Source of the DNA: CAJXQU01 sp965223825
Lineage (GTDB): Bacteria; Pseudomonadota; Gammaproteobacteria; CAJXQU01
NCBI GenBank assembly: GCA_965223825.1
Contig: OZ245018.1
Coordinates: 124,001-188,000 of the forward strand
DNA length: 64,000 bases
Reading direction: 5' to 3'
The notes beneath the pieces were generated by a model. That model was not told the origin of the DNA. It did no database searches and saw only the letters and a program-made list of their open reading frames with translations. Below, piece after piece: positions 8,359 through 17,408 of this stretch (the first letter of the stretch is position 1; every line of letters starts with the position of its first letter). The position numbers and the translations under genes were made by a program.

Positions 8359-9423
8359 TTATTTAACAGTCGCGTTCAATTCCCCATTGCCGTAACGAAT
8401 AAACATTTCTTCCAGCGTTATAGCTTTGATCTTAGATGCATTGCCCGCGGTGCCGAATGCTTCGAAACGTGCGAGGCAGATACCTTTCATGGCATCACGT
8501 GCAACGGCAAGATATTTACGTGGATCAAACTCTTTCGGGTTTTCCGCCATAAATTTACGAATTGATCCGGTGCTCGCCATACGAAGATCCGTATCGATAT
8601 TGATTTTACGCACGCCGTGTTTGATACCTTCTTGGATCTCTTCAACCGGTACGCCGTAAGTTTCGCCAAGATCTCCACCGTTCTCGTTAATAATCTTCAA
8701 CCAATCTTGTGGTACGGAAGACGAGCCGTGCATGACCAAATGCGTGTCTGGAATCCGTGCGTGGATAGCTTTAATTTGTTCGATCGCCAGCACATCACCT
8801 GTTGGTGGACGCGTGAACTTATATGCACCATGGCTGGTACCGATTGCGATAGCTAAGGCATCAACATTGGTTTTCTTCACGAAATCTGCCGCTTCTTCAG
8901 GATCAGTCAACATTTGATCGTGAGTCAATTTACCCACAGCACCAATGCCATCTTCTTCGCCTGCTTCACCGGTTTCTAAGGAGCCAAGACAGCCCAGCTC
9001 ACCTTCAACTGACACACCACACGCGTGTGCCATATCAACAGTTCGACGTGTGACGTCAACGTTGTATTCATAATCTGTCGGTGTTTTACCGTCTTCACCT
9101 AGCGATCCATCCATCATGACGGAAGAAAAGCCCAACTGGATCGAACGTTGGCAAACTGCAGGACTTGTTCCATGATCTTGGTGGATTACGAGGGGAATAT
9201 GCGGATATAACTCTACCGCTGCTTCCATCAGATGGCGTAGAAACGGTGCGCCAGCATATTTTCGTGCACCAGCCGAAGCCTGCACGATGACCGGGCTATC
9301 CGTAGCATCGGCCGCTTCCATAATTGCCTGCATCTGTTCGAGATTGTTGACGTTGAAAGCGGGGACGCCGTAATTATTCTCCGCTGCGTGATCGAGAAGT
9401 TGTCTGAGAGAGATAACTGCCAT
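8359..9423 (-). CDS. fba: Fructose-bisphosphate aldolase, class II
   Basis: A zinc-dependent aldolase interconverting fructose 1,6-bisphosphate with dihydroxyacetone phosphate and glyceraldehyde 3-phosphate. The 354-residue protein has the N-terminal RQLLDHAAENNYGVPAFNVN, the metal-ligand segment VIHQDHGTS, GELGCLGSLETG and VRKINIDTDLR, typical of the class IIB Calvin type. GGAAAAGCA precedes the ATG. It is the last gene of the reverse-strand cluster tkt-gap-pgk-pyk-fba, which in a methylotroph would serve formaldehyde assimilation and glycolysis. Confidence 0.96.
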   Translation of the reverse strand: MAVISLRQLLDHAAENNYGVPAFNVNNLEQMQAIMEAADATDSPVIVQASAGARKYAGAPFLRHLMEAAVELYPHIPLVIHQDHGTSPAVCQRSIQLGFSSVMMDGSLGEDGKTPTDYEYNVDVTRRTVDMAHACGVSVEGELGCLGSLETGEAGEEDGIGAVGKLTHDQMLTDPEEAADFVKKTNVDALAIAIGTSHGAYKFTRPPTGDVLAIEQIKAIHARIPDTHLVMHGSSSVPQDWLKIINENGGDLGETYGVPVEEIQEGIKHGVRKINIDTDLRMASTGSIRKFMAENPKEFDPRKYLAVARDAMKGICLARFEAFGTAGNASKIKAITLEEMFIRYGNGELNATVK

Positions 9424-9540
9424 TGCTTTTCCTTATTCCTGTATCGTTAAGTTAGCGAATGAGCAAAATCTCACACGCATAAAAATAGGCCATCAAGTAT
9501 AGGGTCGTCTCAGTGAGAGTGCTATTGTCGTTAGACACGA

Positions 9541-9571
9541 GGCCGTAAAATATTGTTGCGATACAGCAACA
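9541..9571 (-). terminator. Possible weak terminator after pyk
   Basis: Read on the reverse strand, TGTTGC and GCAACA form a 6-base-pair stem with a 6-base loop directly after the pyk stop, followed by AATATTTTAC. The stem is short, so it may only reduce read-through into fba. Confidence 0.45.
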
Positions 9572-9573
9572 TA

Positions 9574-11022
9574 TCAGGCTGTGCGTTCGACTAATTCACC
9601 TACTTTAACGATCTTCATATTATTTGTGCCGCCTTGGTGACCTTTTAGATCACCTTTGGTGATGATGACAATGTCACCGTCTTTTACAGCATTATGTGCT
9701 TTTAGCACATCGATCATTTCTTTATTTGCTTCTAAATAATCTGAATGCGTAATGTCATATAAAAACGGATAAACGCCGCGGAATAATGTCACACGGCGAC
9801 AGGTTTTTGCCGTTCGTGTAAACGCGAAAATCGGAATACTTGATCGTGTTCGCGACATCCATTTCGTTGTGCTTCCTGTCTCGGTCAAGGCAACAATCGC
9901 TTTAACATTGAGATGGTTCGCGGCGTACATCGTCGACATCGCAATCGTCTCGTCTATGTCAGCAAATTCCTGGCCAATTCTATAGTCCGCACCGACAGAG
10001 CCGCGGGCTTTTTCTGTTTCGGTACAAATTCGGGCCATCGCTTCGACGACTTTTTCTGGGTATTTACCAATACTGGTTTCAGCCGAAAGCATCACGGCAT
10101 CCGTCCCGTCGATGACAGCATTGGCCACGTCGAAAACTTCAGCACGGGTTGGAATGTGATTCTCGATCATCGATTCCATCATTTGGGTGGCAGTAATAAT
10201 GCCGCGATTCATGGCGCGTGCTTTTTTGATAAGTCTTTTTTGGACTGCGGGTAAGCAGGCATCACCAATTTCTACACCGAGATCTCCCCGTGCGATCATG
10301 ATTGCATCAGAGGCTTCTAGAATGCCGGTTTCGTTTTCTTCAGTGAGCGCTTCTGCACGTTCCATCTTTGCGATGATGCGGCATTCGCCACCTTCTTTTG
10401 CGATCAGTTTGCGCGCGGAAATGATGTCATTCGCCGTTTTCGGGAATGAGATCGCAATAAAGTCGACGCCAAGCGCAATCGCATGTTTTAGATCGCGCTT
10501 GTCTTTTGCAGTTAGCGCTTTTGCCGAAAGGCCACCGCCGTCTTTGTTCAGTCCTTTGTTGTTCGACAGATAGCCGCCGAGCATGACGACACATTTAATG
10601 CGCGTGTCTTTAATTTTCTCAACTTGCAGGATAATCCGGCCATCATCTAGCAACAGGTTATCGCCCGGTTTTACATCATTGATCAAATCTTTATAAGTGA
10701 CACCAACTTGTTGTTCATCACCTTCAGTTTTTTTCATTGCCATGTCTAGGGAAAACTCATCACCTTCCTCTAGGACGACATAACCTTCTTTAAAACTTTC
10801 GATACGGATTTTCGGGCCCTGTAGATCGGCCATGACGCCGATATGCCGTCCGATCTTTTTCGTCAGATCATGTACAGCTTTAAAACGCATTGCGTGATCT
10901 TCGTGGCTGCCGTGGGAATAATTCAAGCGCACTGTATCGACGCCAGCTTGGATGACTTTCTCTAATACCTTGGGATCATCCGTCGCGGGTCCCAGTGTTG
11001 CTATGATTTTAGCTCTTCTCAT
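9574..11022 (-). CDS. pyk: Pyruvate kinase
   Basis: Transfers phosphate from phosphoenolpyruvate to ADP. The 482-residue protein shows RRAKIIATLGPAT, VRLNYSHGSHEDH, ADLQGPKIR, IIAKMERAEALT, the active-site IMIARGDLGVEIG, and TATQMMESMI. The C-terminal domain is complete. A perfect 8-base-pair hairpin lies about 20 bases before its start, between pgk and pyk, which may set its expression apart from the upstream genes. Confidence 0.96.
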   Translation of the reverse strand: MRRAKIIATLGPATDDPKVLEKVIQAGVDTVRLNYSHGSHEDHAMRFKAVHDLTKKIGRHIGVMADLQGPKIRIESFKEGYVVLEEGDEFSLDMAMKKTEGDEQQVGVTYKDLINDVKPGDNLLLDDGRIILQVEKIKDTRIKCVVMLGGYLSNNKGLNKDGGGLSAKALTAKDKRDLKHAIALGVDFIAISFPKTANDIISARKLIAKEGGECRIIAKMERAEALTEENETGILEASDAIMIARGDLGVEIGDACLPAVQKRLIKKARAMNRGIITATQMMESMIENHIPTRAEVFDVANAVIDGTDAVMLSAETSIGKYPEKVVEAMARICTETEKARGSVGADYRIGQEFADIDETIAMSTMYAANHLNVKAIVALTETGSTTKWMSRTRSSIPIFAFTRTAKTCRRVTLFRGVYPFLYDITHSDYLEANKEMIDVLKAHNAVKDGDIVIITKGDLKGHQGGTNNMKIVKVGELVERTA

Positions 11023-11041
11023 TTGATGTCCAGAAACGCAA

Positions 11042-11062
11042 CTGCCAGGTAAATCCTGGCAG
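11042..11062 (-). terminator. Perfect hairpin between pgk and pyk (possible partial terminator)
   Basis: CTGCCAGG and CCTGGCAG form an 8-base-pair stem with a 5-base loop, in the 98-base gap between pgk and pyk. On the reverse strand it is followed by TTGCGTTTCTGG, only moderately T rich, so it may be a leaky terminator or an mRNA stabilising or processing element. Confidence 0.55.
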
Positions 11063-11120
11063 AGAGTTTAATAGTAAATTGTTATCGTTTTAATACGTTG
11101 GTGTCTGCCAGTTCTAAATA

Positions 11121-12320
11121 CTAATAGCCTTCGCTTGGGTGCATGGATTGTGCACGTGCTCTTTCTTCGAGGATGGCAACAGCTGGGAGTTCCTTTCCTT
11201 CTAGTAACTCAAGAAAAGCACCACCGCCTGTTGAGATGTAAGATATTTGATCACCTACACCAAATTTTGCGATCGCTGCCAGAGTATCACCGCCACCAGC
11301 GATGGAATATGCGGCACTTGCCGCAATAGCTTCTGTCATGGTTTTTGTGCCATGACTGAATTGTTCAAACTCAAATACACCTAAGGGACCATTCCAAACA
11401 ATGGTGCCCGCTGAATTGAATTTTTCAACCAATGCTTTCACTGTTTCGGGGCCGAGATCGAGGATCATGTCGTCATCCTCAACATCCGCAACAGCTTTGG
11501 TGGTTGCCGGTGCATCTTCAGAAAAAGCTTTTGCACAAACAACATCAACCGGTATCGCGATTTCAGCACCGCGTTCTTTGGCTTTTTTAATCAGACTTTT
11601 AGCGACGCTGACGAGATCTTCTTCGATCAGAGATTTGCCGACATTGTAGCCTGCCGCTTTGATAAAAGTATTAGCAATACCACCGCCAACGATCAATTGA
11701 TCAACCTTGTTGACCAGTGACTCAAGCACTTGCAGTTTCGTTGAAACTTTTGCGCCGCCAACAATCGCGACCATCGGGTGGGCCGGTTCTTCTAATGCTT
11801 TACCGAGTGCATCCAGTTCGGTTTTCAGTAATGGGCCTGCGCACACTTTTGCTGCGTAATTGGCGATACCGTGTGTGGACGCTTGGGCACGATGTGCCGT
11901 AGCAAAGGCGTCGTTGACGAAAATATCGCACAACGCCGCCATTTTTCTTGCTAAGGCATCATCATTACTTTTTTCGCCGATAGCGAAACGGACGTTTTCA
12001 CACAACACGACTTGGCCGGGCTCAACATCGACACCGTTTAGCCAGTTTTCAGCGAGTGTGACCGGTTGGCCAAGCAGTTCTGTCAGACGTTCTGCGACAG
12101 GTGCTAAAGACGCTGCCTGATCAAATTGACCTTCTTTGGGGCGACCCAAATGAGAGACTAATAAGACACATGCGTTTTTTTCTATAGCCGTTTTAATTGT
12201 GGGCAAAACGGCCAGAATACGACTATCGTCTGCGACTTCGCCGTCTTTCAAAGGCACATTGAGATCCTCACGGATCAGAACGCGTTTTTCAGAAAGATTG
12301 AAATCATCCATTGTTTGCAT
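11121..12320 (-). CDS. pgk: Phosphoglycerate kinase
   Basis: Catalyses 1,3-bisphosphoglycerate + ADP to 3-phosphoglycerate + ATP. The 399-residue protein shows KRVLIREDLNVPLKDG, VSHLGRPKEG, ENVRF, VAIVGGAKVSTKL, GGGIANTF, VWNGPLGVFE and the nucleotide loop AGGGDTLAAI. GGAGAG precedes the first ATG. The gene follows gap by 21 bases and is surely co-transcribed with it. Confidence 0.97.
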   Translation of the reverse strand: MQTMDDFNLSEKRVLIREDLNVPLKDGEVADDSRILAVLPTIKTAIEKNACVLLVSHLGRPKEGQFDQAASLAPVAERLTELLGQPVTLAENWLNGVDVEPGQVVLCENVRFAIGEKSNDDALARKMAALCDIFVNDAFATAHRAQASTHGIANYAAKVCAGPLLKTELDALGKALEEPAHPMVAIVGGAKVSTKLQVLESLVNKVDQLIVGGGIANTFIKAAGYNVGKSLIEEDLVSVAKSLIKKAKERGAEIAIPVDVVCAKAFSEDAPATTKAVADVEDDDMILDLGPETVKALVEKFNSAGTIVWNGPLGVFEFEQFSHGTKTMTEAIAASAAYSIAGGGDTLAAIAKFGVGDQISYISTGGGAFLELLEGKELPAVAILEERARAQSMHPSEGY

Positions 12321-12341
12321 AACGACTCTCCGATCTCGCGA

Positions 12342-13349
12342 TTACGCGTTCATCAGCGCGATGGTGGTATCCAACATTCTGTTGGAGAAACCCCATTCAT
12401 TGTCATACCAAGCACAGACCTTAACCAGATTGCCGTTGGTGACTTTCGTCAAGCTCTCTTCATAGATTGATGACGAAGCGTTGTGGTTAAAGTCCGTAGA
12501 AACCAGCGGCTTGTCGTTGTATTCAAGCACACCCTTCAAAGGACCTTCTGAAGCTGCTTTGATCAAGGAATGGATTTCTTCAACAGTTGTATCGCGGCCT
12601 GCGGTGAAAGTCAGATCGACAACAGACACATTGATCGTCGGTACACGCATCGCGAAACCATCGAGTTTGCCAGCGAGTTCAGGTAATACGAGACCAACAG
12701 CGGCAGCAGCGCCGGTTTTTGTTGGGATCATTGATTGTGTTGCTGAACGCGCGCGACGTAAGTCTGAGTGATACACGTCTGTTAGCACTTGGTCGTTCGT
12801 GTAAGCGTGGATGGTTGTCATCAAGCCGCCAAGCACTCCCATCGCGTTGTGTAATGGTTGCACAAGTGGGGACAAGCAGTTTGTTGTGCAAGACGCATTT
12901 GAGATGATTTCATCAGCTGAATTCAAAGTGTCTTGGTTGACACCATAAACGATAGTTTTAACGTCGTTGCCAGCAGGTGCTGAAACGATGACTTTTTTTG
13001 CGCCACCATCGAGATGCAAACGTGCTTTATCTTTGCTTGCGAAGAAGCCCGTGGACTCATGTACAACGTCAACGCCGAGTTCGCCCCAAGGTAATTTAGA
13101 TGGATCGCGTTCTGATAACACTTTTATACGATCGCCATTTACCACAAGGTAATCGCCATCAACGCTGATTTCACCGGGGAATTTTCCATGTGCGGTGTCA
13201 TATTGTGTTAAGTGAGCGTTCGTTGCTGCATCACCCAGATCATTAATCGCGACAATCTGAATTTCATCGGTTCGTCCTGACTCGTACAGTGCGCGCAGGA
13301 TGTTGCGCCCAATTCGACCGTAACCGTTGATTCCTACTTTAATCGGCAT
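12342..13349 (-). CDS. gap: Glyceraldehyde-3-phosphate dehydrogenase, type I
   Basis: NAD-dependent oxidative phosphorylation of glyceraldehyde 3-phosphate. The 335-residue protein shows the Rossmann start KVGINGYGRIGRN, the catalytic SNASCTTNCL, and the C-terminal WYDNEWGFSNRM. The ATG at 13349 is chosen because GGAGAAAGC lies directly before it and family homology begins MPIKVGINGYG; an in-frame GTG four codons upstream is less likely. It follows tkt by 18 bases, as in many proteobacterial tkt-gap-pgk clusters. Confidence 0.97.
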   Translation of the reverse strand: MPIKVGINGYGRIGRNILRALYESGRTDEIQIVAINDLGDAATNAHLTQYDTAHGKFPGEISVDGDYLVVNGDRIKVLSERDPSKLPWGELGVDVVHESTGFFASKDKARLHLDGGAKKVIVSAPAGNDVKTIVYGVNQDTLNSADEIISNASCTTNCLSPLVQPLHNAMGVLGGLMTTIHAYTNDQVLTDVYHSDLRRARSATQSMIPTKTGAAAAVGLVLPELAGKLDGFAMRVPTINVSVVDLTFTAGRDTTVEEIHSLIKAASEGPLKGVLEYNDKPLVSTDFNHNASSSIYEESLTKVTNGNLVKVCAWYDNEWGFSNRMLDTTIALMNA

Positions 13350-13367
13350 TGCTTTCTCCACATTACG

Positions 13368-15419
13368 TTAGTTTCGAGTTAATAAGGTGTGTAATTGCTC
13401 TACAACGCGTTCCGTCGTAAAGCCAAAGTGCGCAAACAGAGCGGCGGCTGGTGCGGATTCCCCAAAGGTTTCCATACCAATTACCTTGCCTTCAAGGCCA
13501 ACATATTTGTACCAGAGGTCAGGCGAGCCAGCTTCGACAGCCATTCGTTTAGTGACATTAGAAGGTAAAACCTGTTCACGATAGGCAGCATCTTGTTGAT
13601 CGAATAAATCGGTAGACGGCATCGAAACCACACGAATTTGATGCCCCTTTTCATTCAGGGATTGTGCTGCTTGGGTAGCCACTGCAACTTCTGATCCAGT
13701 TGCAATGATGATCGCTTCCGGTGCTTTGTTCGGTTCAATCAGTATGTATCCGCCGCGTTCAATGTCAGAGATCTGTTGTGATGAACGTGTTTGGTGTTCG
13801 AGATTTTGACGAGAGAAAAGCATAGCGGTCGGACCATTCGCTTCGATTGCAATTTTCCATGCAACGGCGGATTCCACTGCATCGCAGGGTCGCCAAACCG
13901 TTAAGTTAGGGATCAAGCGCAGACTTGCTGCGTGTTCAATCGGTTGGTGCGTTGGGCCGTCCTCGCCCAGTCCAATAGAGTCATGGGTGAAGACATAAAT
14001 AGAACGGATATTCATCAACGCCGACATACGGATCGCATTTCGAGCGTAGTCCGAGAAAACTAAAAAAGTGCCGCCGTAGGGAATCAAACCTTTGTGCAAA
14101 GAGATACCATTCATCATGGCAGCCATACCGAATTCGCGAACGCCATAATGTACGTAGTTGCCTTCGGGTGATGGTGGCATGATGCTTTTGCTATTCGCCC
14201 AGTATGTATTATTTGACTCGCCTAGATCGGCTGATCCACCGAGCAGTTCAGGTAAGTGTGGTGCGTAGCCATTAATCGCTTTTTGCGATGATTTCCGCGT
14301 TGGGATAGATTCTGCTGCGGTATCAGTGGTGTGAATAAATTCGTTTGCGATCGCTGTCCAGTTTTCAGGCAAGTTTCCAGCGATGCGTCGTTCGTATTCT
14401 GCAGCGAGTTCAGGGTGAGCAATCTTGTATTGATCAAAACGAGTTTGCCAGTCGGCTTCGTGTTGCTGGCCGCGTTGTTTTGCATTCCAGCTCGCGTAGA
14501 TAGGTTCCGGAATTTCGAATTCAGCATGTTTCCAGCCAAGTCTTTCACGCATTAATGCAATCTCATCATGACCTAATGCGGCGCCGTGACAACTTTCTGT
14601 GCCTTCTTTATTGGGCGAGCCCCAGCCGATCACGGTTTTGCAGCAGATTAGCGTGGGTTGGTCTGAATTGGCTTTTGCTGCAGTGATCGCATCGTGTACG
14701 GCTTGTGCATCATGCCCGTCAACCTGGCGAATCACATGCCAACCGTAGGATTCAAAGCGTGTCGCAGTGTCATCAGTGAACCAGCCTTCAACTTCACCAT
14801 CTATTGAAATGCCATTGTCATCATAGAGCGCGATCAGTTTGCCGAGTTGTAATGTGCCTGCGAGTGAGCAGACTTCATGACTAATGCCTTCCATCATACA
14901 GCCATCGCCTAAGCCGACGTAGGTGTAATGGTCAACGATTTCATGTCCATCACGGTTGAACTGATTCGCGAGAATTTTTTCTGCTGCAGCCATACCGACA
15001 GCGTTCGCGATACCTTGTCCAAGCGGACCTGTCGTTGTTTCAATGCCGGCGGTGTAGCCATATTCAGGATGGCCAGGTGTTTTCGATTCGAATTGACGAA
15101 AGTTCTTAAGATCGTCAATGCTAAGGTCGTAGCCAGATAAATGTAAAAGCGAATAGAGCAACATTGAGCCGTGACCGTTAGACAACACGAAGCGATCACG
15201 GTCTGCCCAATCTGGGTTATCTGGGTTATGTTTTAGGAAGTCATTCCAGAGTACCTCCATCATATCGGCCATACCGAGCGGTGCTCCGGGGTGGCCAGAG
15301 TTGGCTTTTTGTACGGCATCCACGCTCAACATGCGAATGGCGTTAGCTAATTCACGTCGTGATGTGGTCTCTTCCTGATTCTGCTTGCTTGTGCTCATGG
15401 CGCTGTGATGGCTACTCAT
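13368..15419 (-). CDS. tkt: Transketolase
   Basis: Thiamine-diphosphate enzyme moving two-carbon units between sugar phosphates in the pentose phosphate, Calvin or ribulose monophosphate pathway. The 683-residue protein shows NSGHPGAPLGMADM, GPLGQGIANAVGMA, the ThDP motif GDGCMMEGISHE to DDNGISIDG, and the pyrimidine domain YVFTHDSIGLGEDGPTHQP. The start is uncertain: Met1 or Met8 are both possible and neither has a strong ribosome binding site. It is the first gene of the reverse-strand central carbon cluster. Confidence 0.96.
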   Translation of the reverse strand: MSSHHSAMSTSKQNQEETTSRRELANAIRMLSVDAVQKANSGHPGAPLGMADMMEVLWNDFLKHNPDNPDWADRDRFVLSNGHGSMLLYSLLHLSGYDLSIDDLKNFRQFESKTPGHPEYGYTAGIETTTGPLGQGIANAVGMAAAEKILANQFNRDGHEIVDHYTYVGLGDGCMMEGISHEVCSLAGTLQLGKLIALYDDNGISIDGEVEGWFTDDTATRFESYGWHVIRQVDGHDAQAVHDAITAAKANSDQPTLICCKTVIGWGSPNKEGTESCHGAALGHDEIALMRERLGWKHAEFEIPEPIYASWNAKQRGQQHEADWQTRFDQYKIAHPELAAEYERRIAGNLPENWTAIANEFIHTTDTAAESIPTRKSSQKAINGYAPHLPELLGGSADLGESNNTYWANSKSIMPPSPEGNYVHYGVREFGMAAMMNGISLHKGLIPYGGTFLVFSDYARNAIRMSALMNIRSIYVFTHDSIGLGEDGPTHQPIEHAASLRLIPNLTVWRPCDAVESAVAWKIAIEANGPTAMLFSRQNLEHQTRSSQQISDIERGGYILIEPNKAPEAIIIATGSEVAVATQAAQSLNEKGHQIRVVSMPSTDLFDQQDAAYREQVLPSNVTKRMAVEAGSPDLWYKYVGLEGKVIGMETFGESAPAAALFAHFGFTTERVVEQLHTLLTRN

Positions 15420-15482
15420 CTTAGATTGTGATTGATCGGTAGATTGGTGGGGCGTTAAAGAGCGCCCGTGTCAAGAGCGGAT

Positions 15483-15510
15483 ATTCTACCTGTCTAGGAA
15501 ATTCGGGCAA
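15483..15510 (-). promoter_or_regulatory. Candidate sigma-70 promoter for the tkt operon
   Basis: On the reverse strand TTGCCC and TAGAAT lie 16 bases apart, pointing toward tkt. A small hairpin (GGGCG/CGCCC, 15450-15467) falls in the resulting leader. A second -35-like TTGACA at 15474-15469 has no good -10 partner. Confidence 0.45.
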
Positions 15511-15537
15511 CTGTTCGTTTTACAACAAATTATTGGT

Positions 15538-16089
15538 TCATGGAGTCCATTTGATTGAACAACCCATACTTGCAACTTGATCTTTCGGGCCTTGCCCCGT
15601 TTTTGCGATCTGGCACATCGCGTCGAAAAGTTCTCGACGTGCGTTGGGAACAGCTTGCCTCCCGCTTTCATCTAGACGTCCTCGATACTGAAGCTGCAAA
15701 TCGGCGTTGTAACCGAAAAAGTCGGGTGTACAGACGGCACCATAAGCTTTTGCAATAGCTTGTTCTGCATCAAGCAGATAAGGGAAAGGATATTGAAATT
15801 GCTCAGCAACGGTGATCATGTTTTCAAAGCTGTCCTCCGCATAGTCAGCGGGGTCGTTAGACATAATCGCAACGCTATTGATACCGAATTCTTTTAACGC
15901 CAAGGTGTCGCGTACCAGTCGGTCTTGGATTGATTTTACATACGGGCAATGGTTACAAATAAACATCACGAGTAACCCCTTGGAACCACGGCAATCATCA
16001 AGTGTCCATTGTTTTCCGTCGGTGCCGCGTAACAGAAAATCGCTAGCGGGTAGACCGAAATCACAAATAGGGGTGTGTGTTAGCGCCAT
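15538..16089 (-). CDS. Thioredoxin-fold (AhpC/TSA-Redoxin) family protein
   Basis: A 183-residue cytosolic protein without signal peptide. It shows the redoxin start DFLLRGTDGKQWTLDD, then MFICNHCPYVKSI with a CxxC motif, and VAIMSNDPADYAEDS. These place it in the thioredoxin/redoxin group often called thioredoxin family protein, with peroxiredoxin-like layout; substrate unknown. The ATG at 16089 follows AGGA at proper spacing and is preferred to the TTG two codons upstream. It lies between tkt and the divergent metK. Confidence 0.82.
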   Translation of the reverse strand: MALTHTPICDFGLPASDFLLRGTDGKQWTLDDCRGSKGLLVMFICNHCPYVKSIQDRLVRDTLALKEFGINSVAIMSNDPADYAEDSFENMITVAEQFQYPFPYLLDAEQAIAKAYGAVCTPDFFGYNADLQLQYRGRLDESGRQAVPNARRELFDAMCQIAKTGQGPKDQVASMGCSIKWTP

Positions 16090-16219
16090 GATCAATCCTG
16101 ATGTTAACTTAAGATTCCATATTAGAAATGCAAGAGTAATGTTGTAGTTTTGTTACCTAACATATCTTACACTATCGCGCCTCCTTATTTACTTAAGAAA
16201 CCTATAGAGAGACTTACGT

Positions 16220-17377
16220 ATGGGCCGTTCTCACTTATTTACTTCAGAATCCGTCTCTGAAGGCCATCCTGACAAAGTAGCTGATCAGATCTCAGACGCT
16301 ATTCTGGACGCCATTTTGGAGCAAGATCCAAAGGGGCGTGTCGCTTGCGAAACCTTAATCACGACAGGTGTGGTTGTGTTAGCTGGTGAAATTTCAACAA
16401 CCGCTTCTGTTGATATGGCGGATATTGCACGCGCGACGATCAAAGACATTGGTTATACCAGTTCTGAAATTGGTTACGACAGTGATACTTGCGCAGTGAT
16501 GGTTTCAGTCGATAAGCAATCACCCGATATCGCGATGGGTGTTAACGAAGGTGACGAAAAAGAACAGGGTGCGGGTGATCAAGGTTTAATGTTCGGTTAC
16601 GCCTGTAATGAAACAGATGTGCTGATGCCAGCACCGATCACGTACGCTCATCGCTTAGTCAAACGGCAAGCTGAAGTGCGAAAAAACGGGACGTTGGCGT
16701 GGTTGCGGCCGGATGCGAAAAGCCAAGTGACGTTTGTCTATGAAGATGGAAAGCCAGTCGCCGTTGATGCAATCGTGTTATCTACACAGCACAATCCGGA
16801 AATCAATCAAGCGGATCTGAAAGAAGCCGTGATGGAAGAAATCATTAAACAAGTTATTCCGGCAGAACTACTACGAAACGAAACGCGTTTCTACATTAAC
16901 CCGACTGGCCGTTTTGTGATCGGTGGCCCTGTGGGTGATTGTGGTCTGACAGGACGTAAGATCATTGTTGATACATACGGCGGTATGGCGCGTCACGGCG
17001 GTGGTGCTTTTTCAGGTAAAGATCCATCAAAGGTTGATCGATCAGCAGCTTATGCCGCGCGATATGTCGCAAAAAATATCGTTGCTGCTGGAATTGCTGA
17101 CCGCTGTGAACTACAAGTGTCTTATGCCATTGGTGTCGCAGAGCCGACATCGATCAGTGTTGAAACCTTCGGTACAGGTAAGGTTGAAGAAGAACAGTTG
17201 GTTCAAGCAATCCGCACACATTTTGATCTAAGACCAAAAGGCATTACCGAGATGTTGAATTTATGCAGGCCGGGGATGAAAGCAACGGCCGCTTACGGAC
17301 ATTTTGGTCGTGGTGATGAATTTACTTGGGAACGAACAGACAAAGCCGATGCGTTACGCGACACATTGGGCATATAA
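16220..17377 (+). CDS. metK: S-adenosylmethionine synthetase
   Basis: Makes S-adenosylmethionine from methionine and ATP. The 385-residue protein shows SESVSEGHPDKVADQISDA, the hexapeptide region GAGDQGLMFGYA, GGPVGDCGLTGRKI and the loop GGGAFSGKDPSKVDRSAAY. AGAGAG lies upstream of the ATG. It is followed after 31 bases by ahcY and then metF, forming a compact methyl cycle operon. No known SAM riboswitch fold was recognised in the leader. Confidence 0.97.
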   Translation: MGRSHLFTSESVSEGHPDKVADQISDAILDAILEQDPKGRVACETLITTGVVVLAGEISTTASVDMADIARATIKDIGYTSSEIGYDSDTCAVMVSVDKQSPDIAMGVNEGDEKEQGAGDQGLMFGYACNETDVLMPAPITYAHRLVKRQAEVRKNGTLAWLRPDAKSQVTFVYEDGKPVAVDAIVLSTQHNPEINQADLKEAVMEEIIKQVIPAELLRNETRFYINPTGRFVIGGPVGDCGLTGRKIIVDTYGGMARHGGGAFSGKDPSKVDRSAAYAARYVAKNIVAAGIADRCELQVSYAIGVAEPTSISVETFGTGKVEEEQLVQAIRTHFDLRPKGITEMLNLCRPGMKATAAYGHFGRGDEFTWERTDKADALRDTLGI

Positions 17378-17408
17378 CATTTTATATTGAATGACAGGAG
17401 CGCAGCTT

